Assembly: GCF_015350975.1 (NCBI RefSeq)
Contig: NZ_JADKRX010000001.1
Span: 310,001 to 374,000, forward strand
DNA from: Curtobacterium sp. VKM Ac-1395
GTDB lineage: Bacteria > Actinomycetota > Actinomycetes > Actinomycetales > Microbacteriaceae
Length of the DNA: 64,000 bases
Reading direction: 5' to 3'
Each line of letters begins with the position of its first letter. Within the stretch, counting starts at the first letter, position 1. The notes under the pieces were generated by a model, which worked only from the letters and a program-made list of their open reading frames with translations, had not been told where the DNA came from and made no database searches. Positions 34,445 to 43,877 of this stretch are shown here, one piece after another. The translations under genes and the position numbers were made by a program.

Positions 34445-34816
34445 TCACTCCGCGATGACGCTGAAGACGTTGCCGGAGGGGTCGGTGAACCACGCGATGA
34501 GCGGGCCGCCCTTGCGGTTGACGCCCTTGGCGTCGGTCATGCCCTCGTACTGCAGGAACGTCACGCCCTTCGCGGTGAGCTCGTCGACCGCGGCGTCGAC
34601 GTCGGGCACCGGGAAGTTGAGCACCGTGAAGGCCGCGGGCTCGTGCGCCGGACCCTTCGGGTAGGCCAACACCCACCTCCCGCCGCCGAGCTGGAGCGCG
34701 AGCATGCCGTGGTCCTCGGTGACCTCGAGCCCGAGGACGTCCTCGTAGAACGCCCTCGCCTCGGCCGGGTCCCGCACGGAGAACCCGCTGAACGCCTTCG
34801 TCGCGTCGATCGTCAT
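34445..34816 (-). CDS. VOC family (glyoxalase/bleomycin resistance-like) protein
   Basis: 123 residues from the ATG at 34816. It has a betaalphabetabetabeta pair: [21 protein letters not shown] (first module) and [20 protein letters not shown] with [15 protein letters not shown] (second module). The terminal glutamate is a usual metal ligand. VOC proteins act as dioxygenases, isomerases or drug-binding proteins, so no exact role can be given. An open frame continues upstream into the antisense of the kinase and is not considered coding. Confidence 0.88.
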   Translation of the reverse strand: MTIDATKAFSGFSVRDPAEARAFYEDVLGLEVTEDHGMLALQLGGGRWVLAYPKGPAHEPAAFTVLNFPVPDVDAAVDELTAKGVTFLQYEGMTDAKGVNRKGGPLIAWFTDPSGNVFSVIAE

Positions 34817-34849
34817 GCCGACAGTGAACTCCTCTGGGAGGATGAGGGC

Positions 34850-35488
34850 GTGCGTACGGAGGGAACGGTCGACGACGCCGTCCGCCGCGCGGTCGAGCTT
34901 GCCGCGTCCGGGGAGCGCGTCGTGCTCGGGATCGCCGGAGCCCCCGGCGCGGGCAAGTCGACCCTCGCCCGCCGCGTGGTCGTCGCCGTCGACGAGCACC
35001 TCGGCAGCGGCACCGCCGTGCAGGTGCCCATGGACGGCTTCCACCTGTCGAACGCCGCACTCGACCGCCTCGGCCGGCACGACCGCAAGGGCGCGATCGA
35101 CACCTTCGACGCCGACGGGTACGTCGCCCTCGTCCGCCGACTGGTGCGTGCGGACGAACCCGTCGTGTGGGCCCCGGACTTCGACCGACGCGTCGACGAG
35201 CCCGTCGCTGGCAGCATCGCCGTCCCGCAGGCAGCCCGGCTCGTGGTCTCCGAGGGCAACTACCTGCTCGACGACTCCGCACCCTGGGACGCCCTGGAAG
35301 ACCTGTTCACCGAGACCTGGTTCTGCGCGGTCGACGACGGGGTCCGCGTCGACCGCCTCGTCGGTCGGCACATGCGGCACGGGCGCGACCACGAGGCCGC
35401 GCGCACCTGGGCGGTGGAGGTCGACGGCGTGAACGCCGCACGGGTCGCTGCCACGGTGAGCCGAGCCTCCCGGACCGTCCGGACCTGA
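34850..35488 (+). CDS. Nucleoside/nucleotide kinase-like P-loop protein
   Basis: 212 residues from the GTG at 34850 (GGGAGG about ten bases upstream). Walker [10 protein letters not shown] is at about 30-38. The following segment [33 protein letters not shown] matches the uridine kinase/pantothenate kinase/phosphoribulokinase superfamily. Typical for the group that phosphorylates sugars, nucleosides or pantothenate. The C-terminal end contains a copy of the CCGAGCCTCC repeat in coding sequence (35460-35472). Substrate is unknown. Confidence 0.87.
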   Translation: MRTEGTVDDAVRRAVELAASGERVVLGIAGAPGAGKSTLARRVVVAVDEHLGSGTAVQVPMDGFHLSNAALDRLGRHDRKGAIDTFDADGYVALVRRLVRADEPVVWAPDFDRRVDEPVAGSIAVPQAARLVVSEGNYLLDDSAPWDALEDLFTETWFCAVDDGVRVDRLVGRHMRHGRDHEAARTWAVEVDGVNAARVAATVSRASRTVRT

Positions 35489-35529
35489 CCACCTGCGGGC
35501 CGCGACCCGCGCCACCTCGAGGAGCCACC

Positions 35530-36363
35530 ATGACCATCGCCATCACCGGAGCGACCGGCAACATCGGCGGCGCCGTCGCCCGCGCGCTCGCCGCGGACGG
35601 CGTGCCGTTCCGGATGGTCGTGCGCGACCCCGCCCGTGCTCCGGAGCTGCCCGGGACCGAGGTGCGGACGGCGACGTTCGCGGATGCCGCAGCGTCGCGG
35701 GCGGCGCTCGAGGGCGTCGACCTGCTGCTCATGGTCTCGGGCGCGGAGGCCCAGGACCGGCTGGAGCAGCACCGGACCTTCGTGACGGCGGCTGCGGACG
35801 CGGGTGTCCGGCACGTCGTCTACACGTCGTTCATGGGCGCGGCGGAGGACGCCACCTTCACACTCGGACGCGACCACTGGGCGACCGAGCAGGCGATCCG
35901 CGCGACCGACATGGCGCACACGTTCCTGCGGGACAGCTTCTACCTGGACTTCGTCGAGGACCTGGTCGGGGAGGACGGCGTGATCCGGGGTCCGGCGGGT
36001 GACGGCGCGATGGCGGCGGTCGCGCGCGCGGACGTCGCGCGGGTGGCGACGTCCGTCCTCCGGGACCCGGCGGCGCACCTCGACCGGACGTACGACCTGA
36101 CCGGGCCGGCGGCGATCACGCTCGCCGAGGCGGCGTCGATCGTGAGTGCCGAGCGCGGTCGTGCCGTGCGGTACCAGCCGGAGACGATGGAGGAGGCCTA
36201 CGCCTCGCGGGCGCGGTGGAACCCGGAGCGGTGGCAGGCGGACGCGTGGGTCAGCACGTACACGGCGATCGCGGAGGGGGCGCTCGCGCGGGTCACGGGA
36301 GACGTCGAGCGGGTGACGGGTCGGGCGCCGATGTCGTTGCGGGACGTCTTGCGCGCGGGGTGA
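35530..36363 (+). CDS. NmrA-like/SDR family NAD(P)-binding protein
   Basis: 277 residues, ATG start with GAGGAG near. [14 protein letters not shown] gives the NADP motif GxxGxxG, followed by [11 protein letters not shown], typical of atypical SDR (NmrA/YtfG quinone oxidoreductase-like) proteins. The C-terminal part [19 protein letters not shown] is conserved in this group. It probably reduces a quinone or acts as a redox sensor. It is convergent with the MFS gene. Confidence 0.88.
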   Translation: MTIAITGATGNIGGAVARALAADGVPFRMVVRDPARAPELPGTEVRTATFADAAASRAALEGVDLLLMVSGAEAQDRLEQHRTFVTAAADAGVRHVVYTSFMGAAEDATFTLGRDHWATEQAIRATDMAHTFLRDSFYLDFVEDLVGEDGVIRGPAGDGAMAAVARADVARVATSVLRDPAAHLDRTYDLTGPAAITLAEAASIVSAERGRAVRYQPETMEEAYASRARWNPERWQADAWVSTYTAIAEGALARVTGDVERVTGRAPMSLRDVLRAG

Positions 36364-36376
36364 CGCTGCGCGCGGC

Positions 36377-37633
36377 TCAGGGCACCCGGCGCGCCGCCAG
36401 GGTGCCCACGACGCCGAGCACGAGCACCGCGACGAGCACGACGAGCAGCGGCGCCGTCCAGTCCCCGGTCGCACCGTGGAGCGCGCCGGCGACGATCGGG
36501 CCCGCGGACCCGAGCAGGTACCCGCCGCCCTGCACGAACGCCGACATCCGGCGGGCGTCGTCGTCGTTCGAGACGAGCCGGACGATGATGATGAAGATCA
36601 CCGTGATGCCGCCGCCCTGGGCCGCACCGCCGAGGATCGACCACAGCAGCCACAGCTGCGGTGCGAACAGCAGCCCGAGGGGCATCGCGAGCCACAGGGT
36701 CCCGACGAGGGACAGGATCGCCCGGGGGCGCCAGCGCGCGGCGAGCACCGGCACACCGAGCGCTCCGACGACCGCGAGGATCTGGAACACCGAGGAGCTC
36801 GCACCGGAGGACGCCTTCGAGAAGCCGATCTCGTCGTGCAGCAGCGTCGGGATCCAGGCGGTCAGGGCGTAGTACGAGAAGGCCTGTCCACCGAAGGCGA
36901 ACGTCAGACCGATCGTCACCCAGCGGGTCGGGCGGACGACGGAGACCCGGGTCGGCGCGGTCGTGGTGCGGACGGCACCGGTGTCGAGCACCTGGTCGAT
37001 GGGCCCGGTGACCGGCAGCGGCTCGGCAGGTGCACCCGAGCGCGGGCCGAGCCAGGCGGCACGTGCACCCACCGTGTACGTCCACGCGAGGCCGGCGATC
37101 AGCGCGAACACACCCCACAGGGCGATGGCGACCGGCCAGCCCCACAGGTCGGCGATCGGGGCGGTGCCGAGCGAGGTCGTCATCGACCCCACGTTGAGCG
37201 CGGACGTGTAGACGCCGGTGACGATCCCGACGCGTTCCGGCGAGGTGTCGCGGCGGATGACCACCGGGACGACGACGTTGCCGATCGTGATGCCGATGCC
37301 GATCACCGCGGTGCCGATGAGCAGCGCGGCGGCACTCGGCAGCGACCGGATCACCGTGCCGACGAGCACGACGACGAGCGACAGCGACACCGCCCGCTCC
37401 GGGGTGGCCTTCGCGATCACCCAGCTCGCGAGCGGCGTCGCGAGGGCGAAGCAGAGCACGGGGATCGTCGTGAGCAACCCCGCGACGGTCGTGGTGAGCC
37501 CGAGGTCCATCCGGGCGTCCCCGATGACGGGTGCCGGCGCGACGATCGGCCCGCGGAAGTTCAGCGCGACCAGGACGATCGCGACCGGCAGGACCCAGCC
37601 CGCGCGGCGGACCAGCTCCCCCCTGGTGCTCAC
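36377..37633 (-). CDS. MFS transporter, CynX/NimT family
   Basis: 418 residues from the GTG at 37633, which overlaps the HAD phosphatase stop (GTGA). Twelve hydrophobic helices in two halves. The start VLVALNFRGPIVAPAPVI and later SMTTSLGTAPIADLWGWPVAI fit the cyanate/2-nitroimidazole (CynX/NimT) group of exporters or anion carriers. The central loop (about residues 195-235) is charged and Pro/Thr-rich. Substrate is not predictable. Confidence 0.9.
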   Translation of the reverse strand: MSTRGELVRRAGWVLPVAIVLVALNFRGPIVAPAPVIGDARMDLGLTTTVAGLLTTIPVLCFALATPLASWVIAKATPERAVSLSLVVVLVGTVIRSLPSAAALLIGTAVIGIGITIGNVVVPVVIRRDTSPERVGIVTGVYTSALNVGSMTTSLGTAPIADLWGWPVAIALWGVFALIAGLAWTYTVGARAAWLGPRSGAPAEPLPVTGPIDQVLDTGAVRTTTAPTRVSVVRPTRWVTIGLTFAFGGQAFSYYALTAWIPTLLHDEIGFSKASSGASSSVFQILAVVGALGVPVLAARWRPRAILSLVGTLWLAMPLGLLFAPQLWLLWSILGGAAQGGGITVIFIIIVRLVSNDDDARRMSAFVQGGGYLLGSAGPIVAGALHGATGDWTAPLLVVLVAVLVLGVVGTLAARRVP

Positions 37634-38364
37634 GCCCGGCCGGCGAGGTCGGCGGCGGACGTCCCGGCAGCGCCCGAGCCGGCAGCGCCCGAGCCGGCGG
37701 CGTCCGACTCCGGCAGCAGGATCGGCAGCAGGTCGAGCGGGGTGGCGGCGGTCGCGATGGTGCCGACGGCCTCGGCGGGGGAGCCGTAGCCCCACTCGGC
37801 GAAGACGACGGGCACCCCGTGCACCGCTGCGCCCTCGACGTCGTGCAGCCGGTCGCCGACGAGCACCGGTCGGCTGATGTCGAACCCGCGGGCGTCGAGG
37901 CGCTTGAGCGCTTCCTCGACCACGTCGGCCTTCGACGACCGGACCTCGTCGTCGCTCGCACCGGTGATCACGTCGATGTCCCCGACGAGTCCGTAGTGGT
38001 CGAGGATGTACGTCGCCGGGGTCTCGGGCTTGCTCGTCGCGGTCGAGATCGGCAGGCCGGCCTGGTGCAGGGTGCGGAGCACGACGTCGATGCCGTCGAA
38101 CATGCGGGAGTCGAGCGCCCCGTGCGAGAAGTAGTGCTCGCGGTACACGGCCAGGGTGCGGTCGGCGAGCTCGTCGTCCATGCCCATCGCGATGTGGAAG
38201 GTGTCGAGGATCGGCGGGCCGACGAACGACATCATCGTCGCGTGGTCGGGGACGGGCACCCCGACCTGGCGGAACGTGTACGTCAGGCTCTCGAGGATGC
38301 CCGGCGCCGAGTCGCTGATGGTGCCGTCGAGGTCGAAGAGGATGGCGCTGAACGGGCTGGTCAT
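37630..38364 (-). CDS. HAD-superfamily hydrolase (phosphoglycolate phosphatase-like)
   Basis: 244 residues. Motif I is FDLDGTISDS (nucleophile Asp near 11), motif II TATSKP, and motif IV VLVGDRLHDVEGA with the metal-binding acidic pair. A helical cap domain between residues about 15 and 85 resembles Gph/PGP-type phosphatases. The last about 25 residues are an Ala/Gly/Ser tail encoded by a 15-base tandem repeat (37664-37693). It is co-translated with the MFS gene by GTGA overlap. Substrate could be phosphoglycolate or a sugar phosphate. Confidence 0.9.
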   Translation of the reverse strand: MTSPFSAILFDLDGTISDSAPGILESLTYTFRQVGVPVPDHATMMSFVGPPILDTFHIAMGMDDELADRTLAVYREHYFSHGALDSRMFDGIDVVLRTLHQAGLPISTATSKPETPATYILDHYGLVGDIDVITGASDDEVRSSKADVVEEALKRLDARGFDISRPVLVGDRLHDVEGAAVHGVPVVFAEWGYGSPAEAVGTIATAATPLDLLPILLPESDAAGSGAAGSGAAGTSAADLAGRA

Positions 38365-38433
38365 GTCAGGACCAGCCTAACCGGGGCAGTGGAGGCGACC
38401 GTCAGCGGGGCGGGACGTGCGCTGTGGAGCCGG

Positions 38434-38446
38434 GCCGAGCCTCCTG
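38434..38446 (+). repeat. Copy of the window-wide repeat CCGAGCCTCC
   Basis: GCCGAGCCTCCTG, in the spacer upstream of the HAD gene. A near-inverted CGGAGGCTG follows at 38448. Confidence 0.6.
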
Positions 38447-38517
38447 GCCGGAGGCTGTTCCTTCCCGTCACGGCCGCGCTGGCAGGCGGGATCGCGCGTT
38501 GCGGGTCCGAAGGAACG

Positions 38518-38593
38518 ACTCGCCACGCGCGGTTCCACTCGCCACGCGCGGAAGGACCCGCGGCGCGCAAGACGACCCGCCACGCGCGCCGGG
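38518..38593. repeat. Four tandem repeats with a 19-base period
   Basis: Units begin at 38518, 38537, 38556 and 38575. The core is ACTCGCCACGCGCGG; units 3 and 4 begin ACCCGC. The array lies in the spacer between nucS and the HAD gene, and the flanking GGAAC/GTTCC can form a hairpin around the first unit. Confidence 0.6.
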
Positions 38594-38598
38594 AACCC

Positions 38599-39294
38599 TC
38601 AGAACAAGCGGGTGTGCCCGCCCTCGATGCCGCGCATCGCGTCGTAGTCGAGCACCAGCACGCGGATGCCGCGGTCCTCGGCGAGGGTGCGGGCCTGCGG
38701 TGCCACGGTCTGCGCCGCGAGGACACCCTGCACCGGACGCAGCATCGGGTCGCGGTTCATCAGCTCGAGGTAGCGCGTGAGCTGCTCGACCGCGTCGATG
38801 TTGGCGTTCCGCTTCATCTCCACGGCGACGCTCGCACCGGCGTCGTCCCGCGCCAGGATGTCGACCGGCCCGATGGCGGTCATGTACTCGCGACGGACGA
38901 GCGTGTGCCCGTCGCCGAGGAGCTCGATCTGCTCGGACAGGAGCTGTTGCAGGTGGGCCTCGACCCCGTCCTTGACCAGCCCCGGGTCGACGCCGAGGTC
39001 GTGGGTCTGGTCGGCGATGACCTCGTGGATGCTGACCACGAGCTTGTCCTGGGTCTTCTTCTGCGTGACCGTCCAGACCTGCTCGATGCCGGCGGAGGCC
39101 TGGTCCTCGGAGGGCTCACCGATCTCGATCGAGCACGGCGGGCTCATCCAGTTCAGCGGCTTGTAGCTGCCGCCGTCCGAGTGGACGAGCAGCGAGCCGT
39201 CCGCCTTGAGCATGAGGAGCCGGGTCGCGAGGGGCAGGTGAGCCGCGAGGCGACCGGCGTAGTCGACGGAGCAACGGGCGATGACGAGACGCAC
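38599..39294 (-). CDS. nucS: Mismatch-specific endonuclease NucS (EndoMS)
   Basis: 231 residues, the usual family length. The N-terminal domain ([23 protein letters not shown]) and the C-terminal nuclease domain with [12 protein letters not shown] and [20 protein letters not shown] are clear: the D-ExK catalytic residues of the RecB-like nuclease fold are present. The C-terminal TRLF is a clamp-binding-like end. In actinobacteria lacking MutS/MutL, NucS makes double-strand cuts at mismatches and drives non-canonical mismatch repair with the sliding clamp. The gene follows the MFS gene on the minus strand by nine bases. Confidence 0.95.
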   Translation of the reverse strand: MRLVIARCSVDYAGRLAAHLPLATRLLMLKADGSLLVHSDGGSYKPLNWMSPPCSIEIGEPSEDQASAGIEQVWTVTQKKTQDKLVVSIHEVIADQTHDLGVDPGLVKDGVEAHLQQLLSEQIELLGDGHTLVRREYMTAIGPVDILARDDAGASVAVEMKRNANIDAVEQLTRYLELMNRDPMLRPVQGVLAAQTVAPQARTLAEDRGIRVLVLDYDAMRGIEGGHTRLF

Positions 39295-39303
39295 CCGGGA
39301 AGC

Positions 39304-40641
39304 CTAACGGGCGTCGCGTCGCGCTCCGGTCGCGCTGGTCGCGTCGGCCTGGCTCGTCGCGTCCGTCTCGTGGGTCGCGTCCGTCTCGTCGTTCCGGGCC
39401 GGGAGGCTCGGGCCGGCCCCGGTAGTCCCGGTCGCCTCCGGCGTCCGCTCGCGGGCCGCACCGGATGCCAGACCCGCCGCGATGATGAACACGAACACGA
39501 TGAGCAGGCCGTGGAGCAGGCCGAAGTGCTCGCCGACGAGACCGATGATCGGCGGGCCGGCGAGGAACGCGACGTAGCCGATGGTGGCCACGGCGCTGAC
39601 GCGGGCGGCCGCGGTGCGGGGGTCGTCCGCGGCGGCGGACATGCCCATCGGGAAGCCGAGCGACGCCCCGAGGCCCCACAGCACCACGCCGACGATCGCC
39701 AGCGGCACGCTCGGCACGAAGATCAGCATGCCGAGGCCCACGACGGCCACGGCGGCGCTCGCGCGGAGGACGGGGACGCGGCCGAACCGGTCGATGAGCG
39801 GGCTGCCGGCGACGCGACCAGCGGTCATCGCGGCGAGGAACACGGTGAGCACGGCCGAGCCGCCGTCGTTCTCCAGCCCGTGGCCGTCGATCATGGCGAG
39901 GGGCAGCCAGTCGTTCGCGGAGCCCTCGGCCAGGGCCATGCCGAGCACGATCACGCCGATGAGCAGCGTCGACGGCTGGCGCCAGACGGCCCAGCGCGAG
40001 ACGGGGAGCGGCACGGGGCTGGTGTCGGTGGCCTCGGCCTCGATGACCCGCTCGTCGCCGAACCAGCGCACGACGGTCACCATCGCCAGGCTCGTGAGGA
40101 TGCCGAGGACGATGAAGTGCAGGGCGACCGGGACCTCGAGCCGCTCGGCCAGGGCACCGAGCCCGGCGCCGGCGAGCGTGCCGAGGCTGAACGCGGCGTG
40201 GAACAGCGGCATGATCGTGCGTCCGCCGAGCCGTTCGGCCGTGGCGCCCGTCACGTTCATCGACACGTCGCACAGCCCGTTGCCGAACCCGAACGCGATG
40301 AGGCTGATCCAGATCGCCGCGAAGCCCCAGCCCAGGCTGACCGAGATGCCGGCCATCACGAGCCCGAGCGCCAGGCAGACGGCGGCGATCTGCACGCCGC
40401 GCTTGGCTCCGAGCTTCCCGACGATGTGCCCCGCGAAGGTCAGGCCGGCGATGGACCCGACGCTCATCCCGACGACGAGCAGCCCCATCGTCAGGGTGCT
40501 GGCGCTGAGCTCGTCGCGCACGCTGGGGATGCGTCCGAGCCAGGTGGCGATGTCGAGCCCCGAGAGCGTGAACACGACGAACACGGCGTTGCGCCACGCT
40601 CGGGTGCTCCGTGCGGTCGTGGTGGCGGACGCCGTCGTCAT
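39304..40641 (-). CDS. MFS transporter
   Basis: 445 residues from the ATG at 40641; the open frame continues upstream but covers the divergent regulatory region. Twelve hydrophobic helices with conserved GLDIATWLGRIPSVRDEL, SVGSIAGLTFAG and GNGLCDVSMNVTGATAE segments, like the YbjJ-type MFS group. The C-terminal tail (about 415-445) is hydrophilic with Asp-Ala-Thr repeats (DETDATHETDATSQADATSAT), and it includes a coding copy of CCGAGCCTCC (39402-39411). It diverges from a LacI regulator with a perfect operator palindrome between, so it is probably LacI-controlled, implying a carbohydrate or related ligand. Confidence 0.88.
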   Translation of the reverse strand: MTTASATTTARSTRAWRNAVFVVFTLSGLDIATWLGRIPSVRDELSASTLTMGLLVVGMSVGSIAGLTFAGHIVGKLGAKRGVQIAAVCLALGLVMAGISVSLGWGFAAIWISLIAFGFGNGLCDVSMNVTGATAERLGGRTIMPLFHAAFSLGTLAGAGLGALAERLEVPVALHFIVLGILTSLAMVTVVRWFGDERVIEAEATDTSPVPLPVSRWAVWRQPSTLLIGVIVLGMALAEGSANDWLPLAMIDGHGLENDGGSAVLTVFLAAMTAGRVAGSPLIDRFGRVPVLRASAAVAVVGLGMLIFVPSVPLAIVGVVLWGLGASLGFPMGMSAAADDPRTAAARVSAVATIGYVAFLAGPPIIGLVGEHFGLLHGLLIVFVFIIAAGLASGAARERTPEATGTTGAGPSLPARNDETDATHETDATSQADATSATGARRDAR

Positions 40642-40652
40642 GGTGCTTCCGA

Positions 40653-40666
40653 TCGAATCGATTCGA
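40653..40666. promoter_or_regulatory. LacI-type operator palindrome
   Basis: TCGAATCGATTCGA is a perfect 14-bp palindrome with a central CG, as in LacI/PurR-family sites. It lies 12 bases upstream of the MFS start and just upstream of the lacI-type promoter, so it can control both. Confidence 0.7.
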
Positions 40667-40680
40667 GTGTGGTTCTCCGA

Positions 40681-40686
40681 TACGCT
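40681..40686 (+). promoter_or_regulatory. -10-like TACGCT of the lacI-type gene
   Basis: TACGCT is eight bases before the ATG at 40695, consistent with a leaderless message. Confidence 0.5.
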
Positions 40687-40694
40687 AACCGGCG

Positions 40695-41834
40695 ATGGAC
40701 GACACGGCAACACACGGCGGCGCGTCGGGGACTCCCCGCGTGGCCGGCACCGTCCCCGCCACCGCGCGGACCGCTCGGCCGACGCTCGTCGCCGTCGCCC
40801 GTGCCGCCGGGGTGGCACCGTCCACCGCGTCCCTGGCGTTCAGCGGCACCGGTCCGGTGTCCGAGGAGACCCGCGCCCGGGTCCTCGCCGCCGCGGCGGA
40901 GCTCGGCTACGACGGACCCGACCCGCGCGCCCGGTCGCTGCGCCGCGGCCGGTCCGGCGTCATCGGCGTCGTGATGGACGAACGTCTCAGCGATGCCTTC
41001 CGCGACCCGGTCAACGTCCTGACGCTCGACGGCATCGCCGAGGTCGCGGGGGAGGCCGGCGCCTCCCTGTTGCTCGTCCGCAGCCCGCTCGACGACGAGC
41101 GCGGTGCCGGACCCCTGGTCGACGCCCCGATGGACGCCGTCGTGCTCGTCGGCTGCAACGTGCGGGTCGACCCCGCGGTCGCCGTGCTCCGGCGCCGCGG
41201 GATCCCCGTCGTCGCGATCGAGGCCGACGACATCGAGGGCGCTGTCCCGATCAAGCTCGACAACCGCGAGGGCTCGGGTCGTGCGGCCGAGTACCTCCGC
41301 GACCTCGGCCACACCGCCGTGACGGTCGTCGCGCTGCCCCTCGACGCCTCGCACCACCGCGGGCCGATCAGCGCCGAGCGCTTCGCCGCCGGCGCTGCCT
41401 TCACCACCACGGAACGGCTCCGCGGGGTGTGGGACGTGTTCCCGGACGCCGTCGCGATCGAGGCCGGCGGCAGCTCGGTGGAGGAGGGCCGCATCGCCGG
41501 CGCCGCGCTCTTCGCGGTCGACGGCAGCCGTCCGACCGCGGTGGTGGCGCAGAGCGACCTGCTCGCCGTCGGGGTGATCTCGGCGGCGCTCGAGGCCGGG
41601 CTCCGCGTGCCGGAGGACGTCAGCGTCGTCGGCTTCGACGGCATCCAGGTCGACGACAGCCTGTTCCACCGCTCCCCGATCCGGCAGCTGACCACGCTCG
41701 TGCAGCCCTTCGTGCAGAAGGGCCAGGCGGCGGCCCGGGCTGCCCTGGCGATGCTCGAGGGCGAGTCACCCGAGGGTGCCGCGTTCCGCTCCGAGCTCCG
41801 CGTCGGCGACACGACGGCGCCCCCGCGGGGCTGA
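40695..41834 (+). CDS. LacI family transcriptional regulator
   Basis: 379 residues. A 30-residue extension precedes the helix-turn-helix LVAVARAAGVAPSTASLAFSGTGPVSEETRARVLAAAAELGY (about 31-75), then the hinge and a periplasmic-binding-protein-like sensor domain (GVIGVVMDERL, DAVVLVGCNV, VVAQSDLLAVGVI, VVGFDGIQVDD). Sensor residues do not reveal the ligand. It is divergent from an MFS carrier with the operator at 40653-40666, so repression of itself and the carrier is the simplest model. Confidence 0.93.
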   Translation: MDDTATHGGASGTPRVAGTVPATARTARPTLVAVARAAGVAPSTASLAFSGTGPVSEETRARVLAAAAELGYDGPDPRARSLRRGRSGVIGVVMDERLSDAFRDPVNVLTLDGIAEVAGEAGASLLLVRSPLDDERGAGPLVDAPMDAVVLVGCNVRVDPAVAVLRRRGIPVVAIEADDIEGAVPIKLDNREGSGRAAEYLRDLGHTAVTVVALPLDASHHRGPISAERFAAGAAFTTTERLRGVWDVFPDAVAIEAGGSSVEEGRIAGAALFAVDGSRPTAVVAQSDLLAVGVISAALEAGLRVPEDVSVVGFDGIQVDDSLFHRSPIRQLTTLVQPFVQKGQAAARAALAMLEGESPEGAAFRSELRVGDTTAPPRG

Positions 41835-41841
41835 GCCGCCC

Positions 41842-43152
41842 CTACCGCGCCATCGCGACGGCGATCCACCCCGGCCGGTGCGCCCGCACGCCGAGCGTCA
41901 CCGCGCGCACCCCGATGTACCCGAACGAGAACACCGCCCACAGCGACGCGAGCCCGTCCCCGACCACCCACAGCAGCGGCAGGTACACGACGAGGTTCAC
42001 CGCCCCCGCGATCGCCAGGTAGCGGGCGTCCCCGGCGCCGATGAGCACCCCGTCGAGCACGAACACGTACCCGGCGACCGGCATCCCCGCCGCGATGAGC
42101 ACGAGCACGAGTGGCAGTGATCCCCGAACCGCGGCCGAGTCCGAGAACACCGGGCCGAGCACCCCGCTGACGGCGAGCGTGAGGAGTCCGAGCAGCACCC
42201 CGCCGCCGATCCCGAGCACGACGAGCCGGGTCGTGACGAGCCGGACCCGGTCTGCGTCCCGCGCACCGAGCGCGTGCCCGACCAGCGCCTGCCCCGCGAT
42301 GGCCAGCGCGTCGAGTGCGAACGCCAGGGTGCTGAACACCGTCAGGCCGACCTGCATCGTCGCGAGCCCGACCGTGCCGAGGCCCGCGGCCACCCCGACG
42401 GTCGCGAGCATCGCCACGCGCAGCGACGCCGTGCGGAGGAACAGCCAGGCGCCCGACCGCAGCGCCCGCACCACGCCGGACGCCCCGGGACGCAGGGGAG
42501 CGCCCACGCGACGGGCTGCCCGCACGGCGATCACCACGTACACCGCGGCCATCGCCCACTGCACGAGCACGGTGCCGGCCGCCGAGCCCTCCACGCCCCA
42601 GCCGAACCCGTAGATGAGCAGTGCGTTGAGCAGCCCGTTCGCGACGAACCCGACCGTCGCGACGACGAGCGGCGTCCTGGTGTCCTGCAGTCCGCGGAGC
42701 AGGCCGGTCGAGGCCGTCACGACGAGGATCCCGGGCAGCCCGATGAGCGACACGAGGAGGTACGCGGTGGCCGCGGCGGACACCTCGGCCGATGCCCCGA
42801 ACACCGACACGAGCGGTCCGGCGAGCGGCCAGCCGACCAGGGCGAGCACGACGCCGAGCACGAGCGCGAGCCACATCCCGTCGATGCCCGCGTGCACCGC
42901 GCCCCGACGGTCGCCACCACCGAGCGCCCGGGCCACCGCCGGTGTCGTCGAGTAGGCCAGGAACACCAGCAGCCCCGTCACGGTCTGCAGCACGGCACTC
43001 GCGAGCCCGACGGCCGCGAGCGGGGTCGCCCCGAGGTGCCCGACGAGCGCGGTGTCCGTCAGCAGGAACAGCGGTTCGACGACCAGCGCACCGAGCGCGG
43101 GCAGCGCCAGCCGGACGATGTCGCGGTCGACGGCACGGCGGGACGAGGGCAT
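41842..43152 (-). CDS. MATE family efflux transporter (DinF-like)
   Basis: 436 residues from the ATG at 43152. Twelve hydrophobic helices in two homologous halves, with LPALGALVVEPLFLLTDTALVGHLGATPLAAVG near the N-terminus and the repeated LQDTRTPLVVATVGFVANGLLNALLIYGFGWGVEGSA in the middle, as in DinF/NorM proteins. It should export cationic drugs or metabolites with Na+ or H+. A nearby ATG at 43163 would give a four-codon peptide and is not used. It is divergent from the GAP-family gene. Confidence 0.9.
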   Translation of the reverse strand: MPSSRRAVDRDIVRLALPALGALVVEPLFLLTDTALVGHLGATPLAAVGLASAVLQTVTGLLVFLAYSTTPAVARALGGGDRRGAVHAGIDGMWLALVLGVVLALVGWPLAGPLVSVFGASAEVSAAATAYLLVSLIGLPGILVVTASTGLLRGLQDTRTPLVVATVGFVANGLLNALLIYGFGWGVEGSAAGTVLVQWAMAAVYVVIAVRAARRVGAPLRPGASGVVRALRSGAWLFLRTASLRVAMLATVGVAAGLGTVGLATMQVGLTVFSTLAFALDALAIAGQALVGHALGARDADRVRLVTTRLVVLGIGGGVLLGLLTLAVSGVLGPVFSDSAAVRGSLPLVLVLIAAGMPVAGYVFVLDGVLIGAGDARYLAIAGAVNLVVYLPLLWVVGDGLASLWAVFSFGYIGVRAVTLGVRAHRPGWIAVAMAR

Positions 43153-43185
43153 CAGGACATCATGCCGCCGACTACCCTCGCCCGT

Positions 43186-43857
43186 GTGGACGTGGTCGCG
43201 CTCGTGCCGGGTGCCGTCGGTCTGGCCCTCAGTCCGCTCACCGTCGCCTCGGTGGTCTTCCTGCTCGGACACCGCCGCGGGTACGGCTCCGCGGTGGCCT
43301 GCGCGACGGGCTGGATCACCACGATCGCCGTCGCGCTCGTGGTCGCGGTGCTCGTCGGCGAACGGCTGCCGGCCCGGACCGGTGCGGGTGGGACGCCCGT
43401 CGAGGCCCTCGTCGCCCTCGGCGCGGGCGTCGTGCTGCTCGCGCTCGCCGTCTGGCAGTGGTCGGTCCGACGGCTCCCCGACGGGTCGCCCGCCAGCTCC
43501 CGGTGGTCCGCGGCGATGGAGTCGATCGGTCCGCGCCGCGCGTTCGGCGTCGGCGTGCTGTGGTTCGTGTCGAGCCCGAAGGCGCTCGTCCTGGCGCTCG
43601 GCGCCGGCCTGGCCTTCGGTGACGCCGACCCGGCTGCCGCCGAGACGGTCGTCGCCGGTGCGCTCTTCGTGCTCGTCGGGGGATCGACGGCGTTCCTGCC
43701 GATCGTCCTCGCCGTCACCCTCGGTGCCCGGGCCAGGCGCGCGCTCGCCGCGATGCGCGGGTGGATCGCCCGCTGGGGCTCGGTGTTCCTGGTGGTCGTG
43801 CTGGTGCTGCTCGCGGTCGTCCAGCTCGTGACGGGTGTGGTCGGTCTGCTCGCCTGA
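43186..43857 (+). CDS. GAP/SfLAP family membrane protein
   Basis: 223 residues, GTG start with a -10-like TACCCT (43173-43178) seven bases before. About six hydrophobic helices. The start VPGAVGLALSPLTVASVVFLLGHRRGYGSAVACATGWI fits the GAP (Sap, sulfolipid-addressing protein-like) family, distantly related to LysE carriers. Mycobacterial relatives help export or address glycolipids. In this gene context no substrate is suggested. Confidence 0.78.
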   Translation: MDVVALVPGAVGLALSPLTVASVVFLLGHRRGYGSAVACATGWITTIAVALVVAVLVGERLPARTGAGGTPVEALVALGAGVVLLALAVWQWSVRRLPDGSPASSRWSAAMESIGPRRAFGVGVLWFVSSPKALVLALGAGLAFGDADPAAAETVVAGALFVLVGGSTAFLPIVLAVTLGARARRALAAMRGWIARWGSVFLVVVLVLLAVVQLVTGVVGLLA

Positions 43858-43877
43858 GCGGGTGGTCGCGTCGGTCC

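Noticed and set aside
37531..40974. A 1147-codon plus-strand open frame
   Set aside because: It is antisense to the MFS, HAD, NucS and MFS genes, which all have recognisable families.
43150..43165. Leaderless ATG at 43163 as start of the MATE gene
   Set aside because: That reading frame stops after three codons; the ATG at 43152 opens the real frame.
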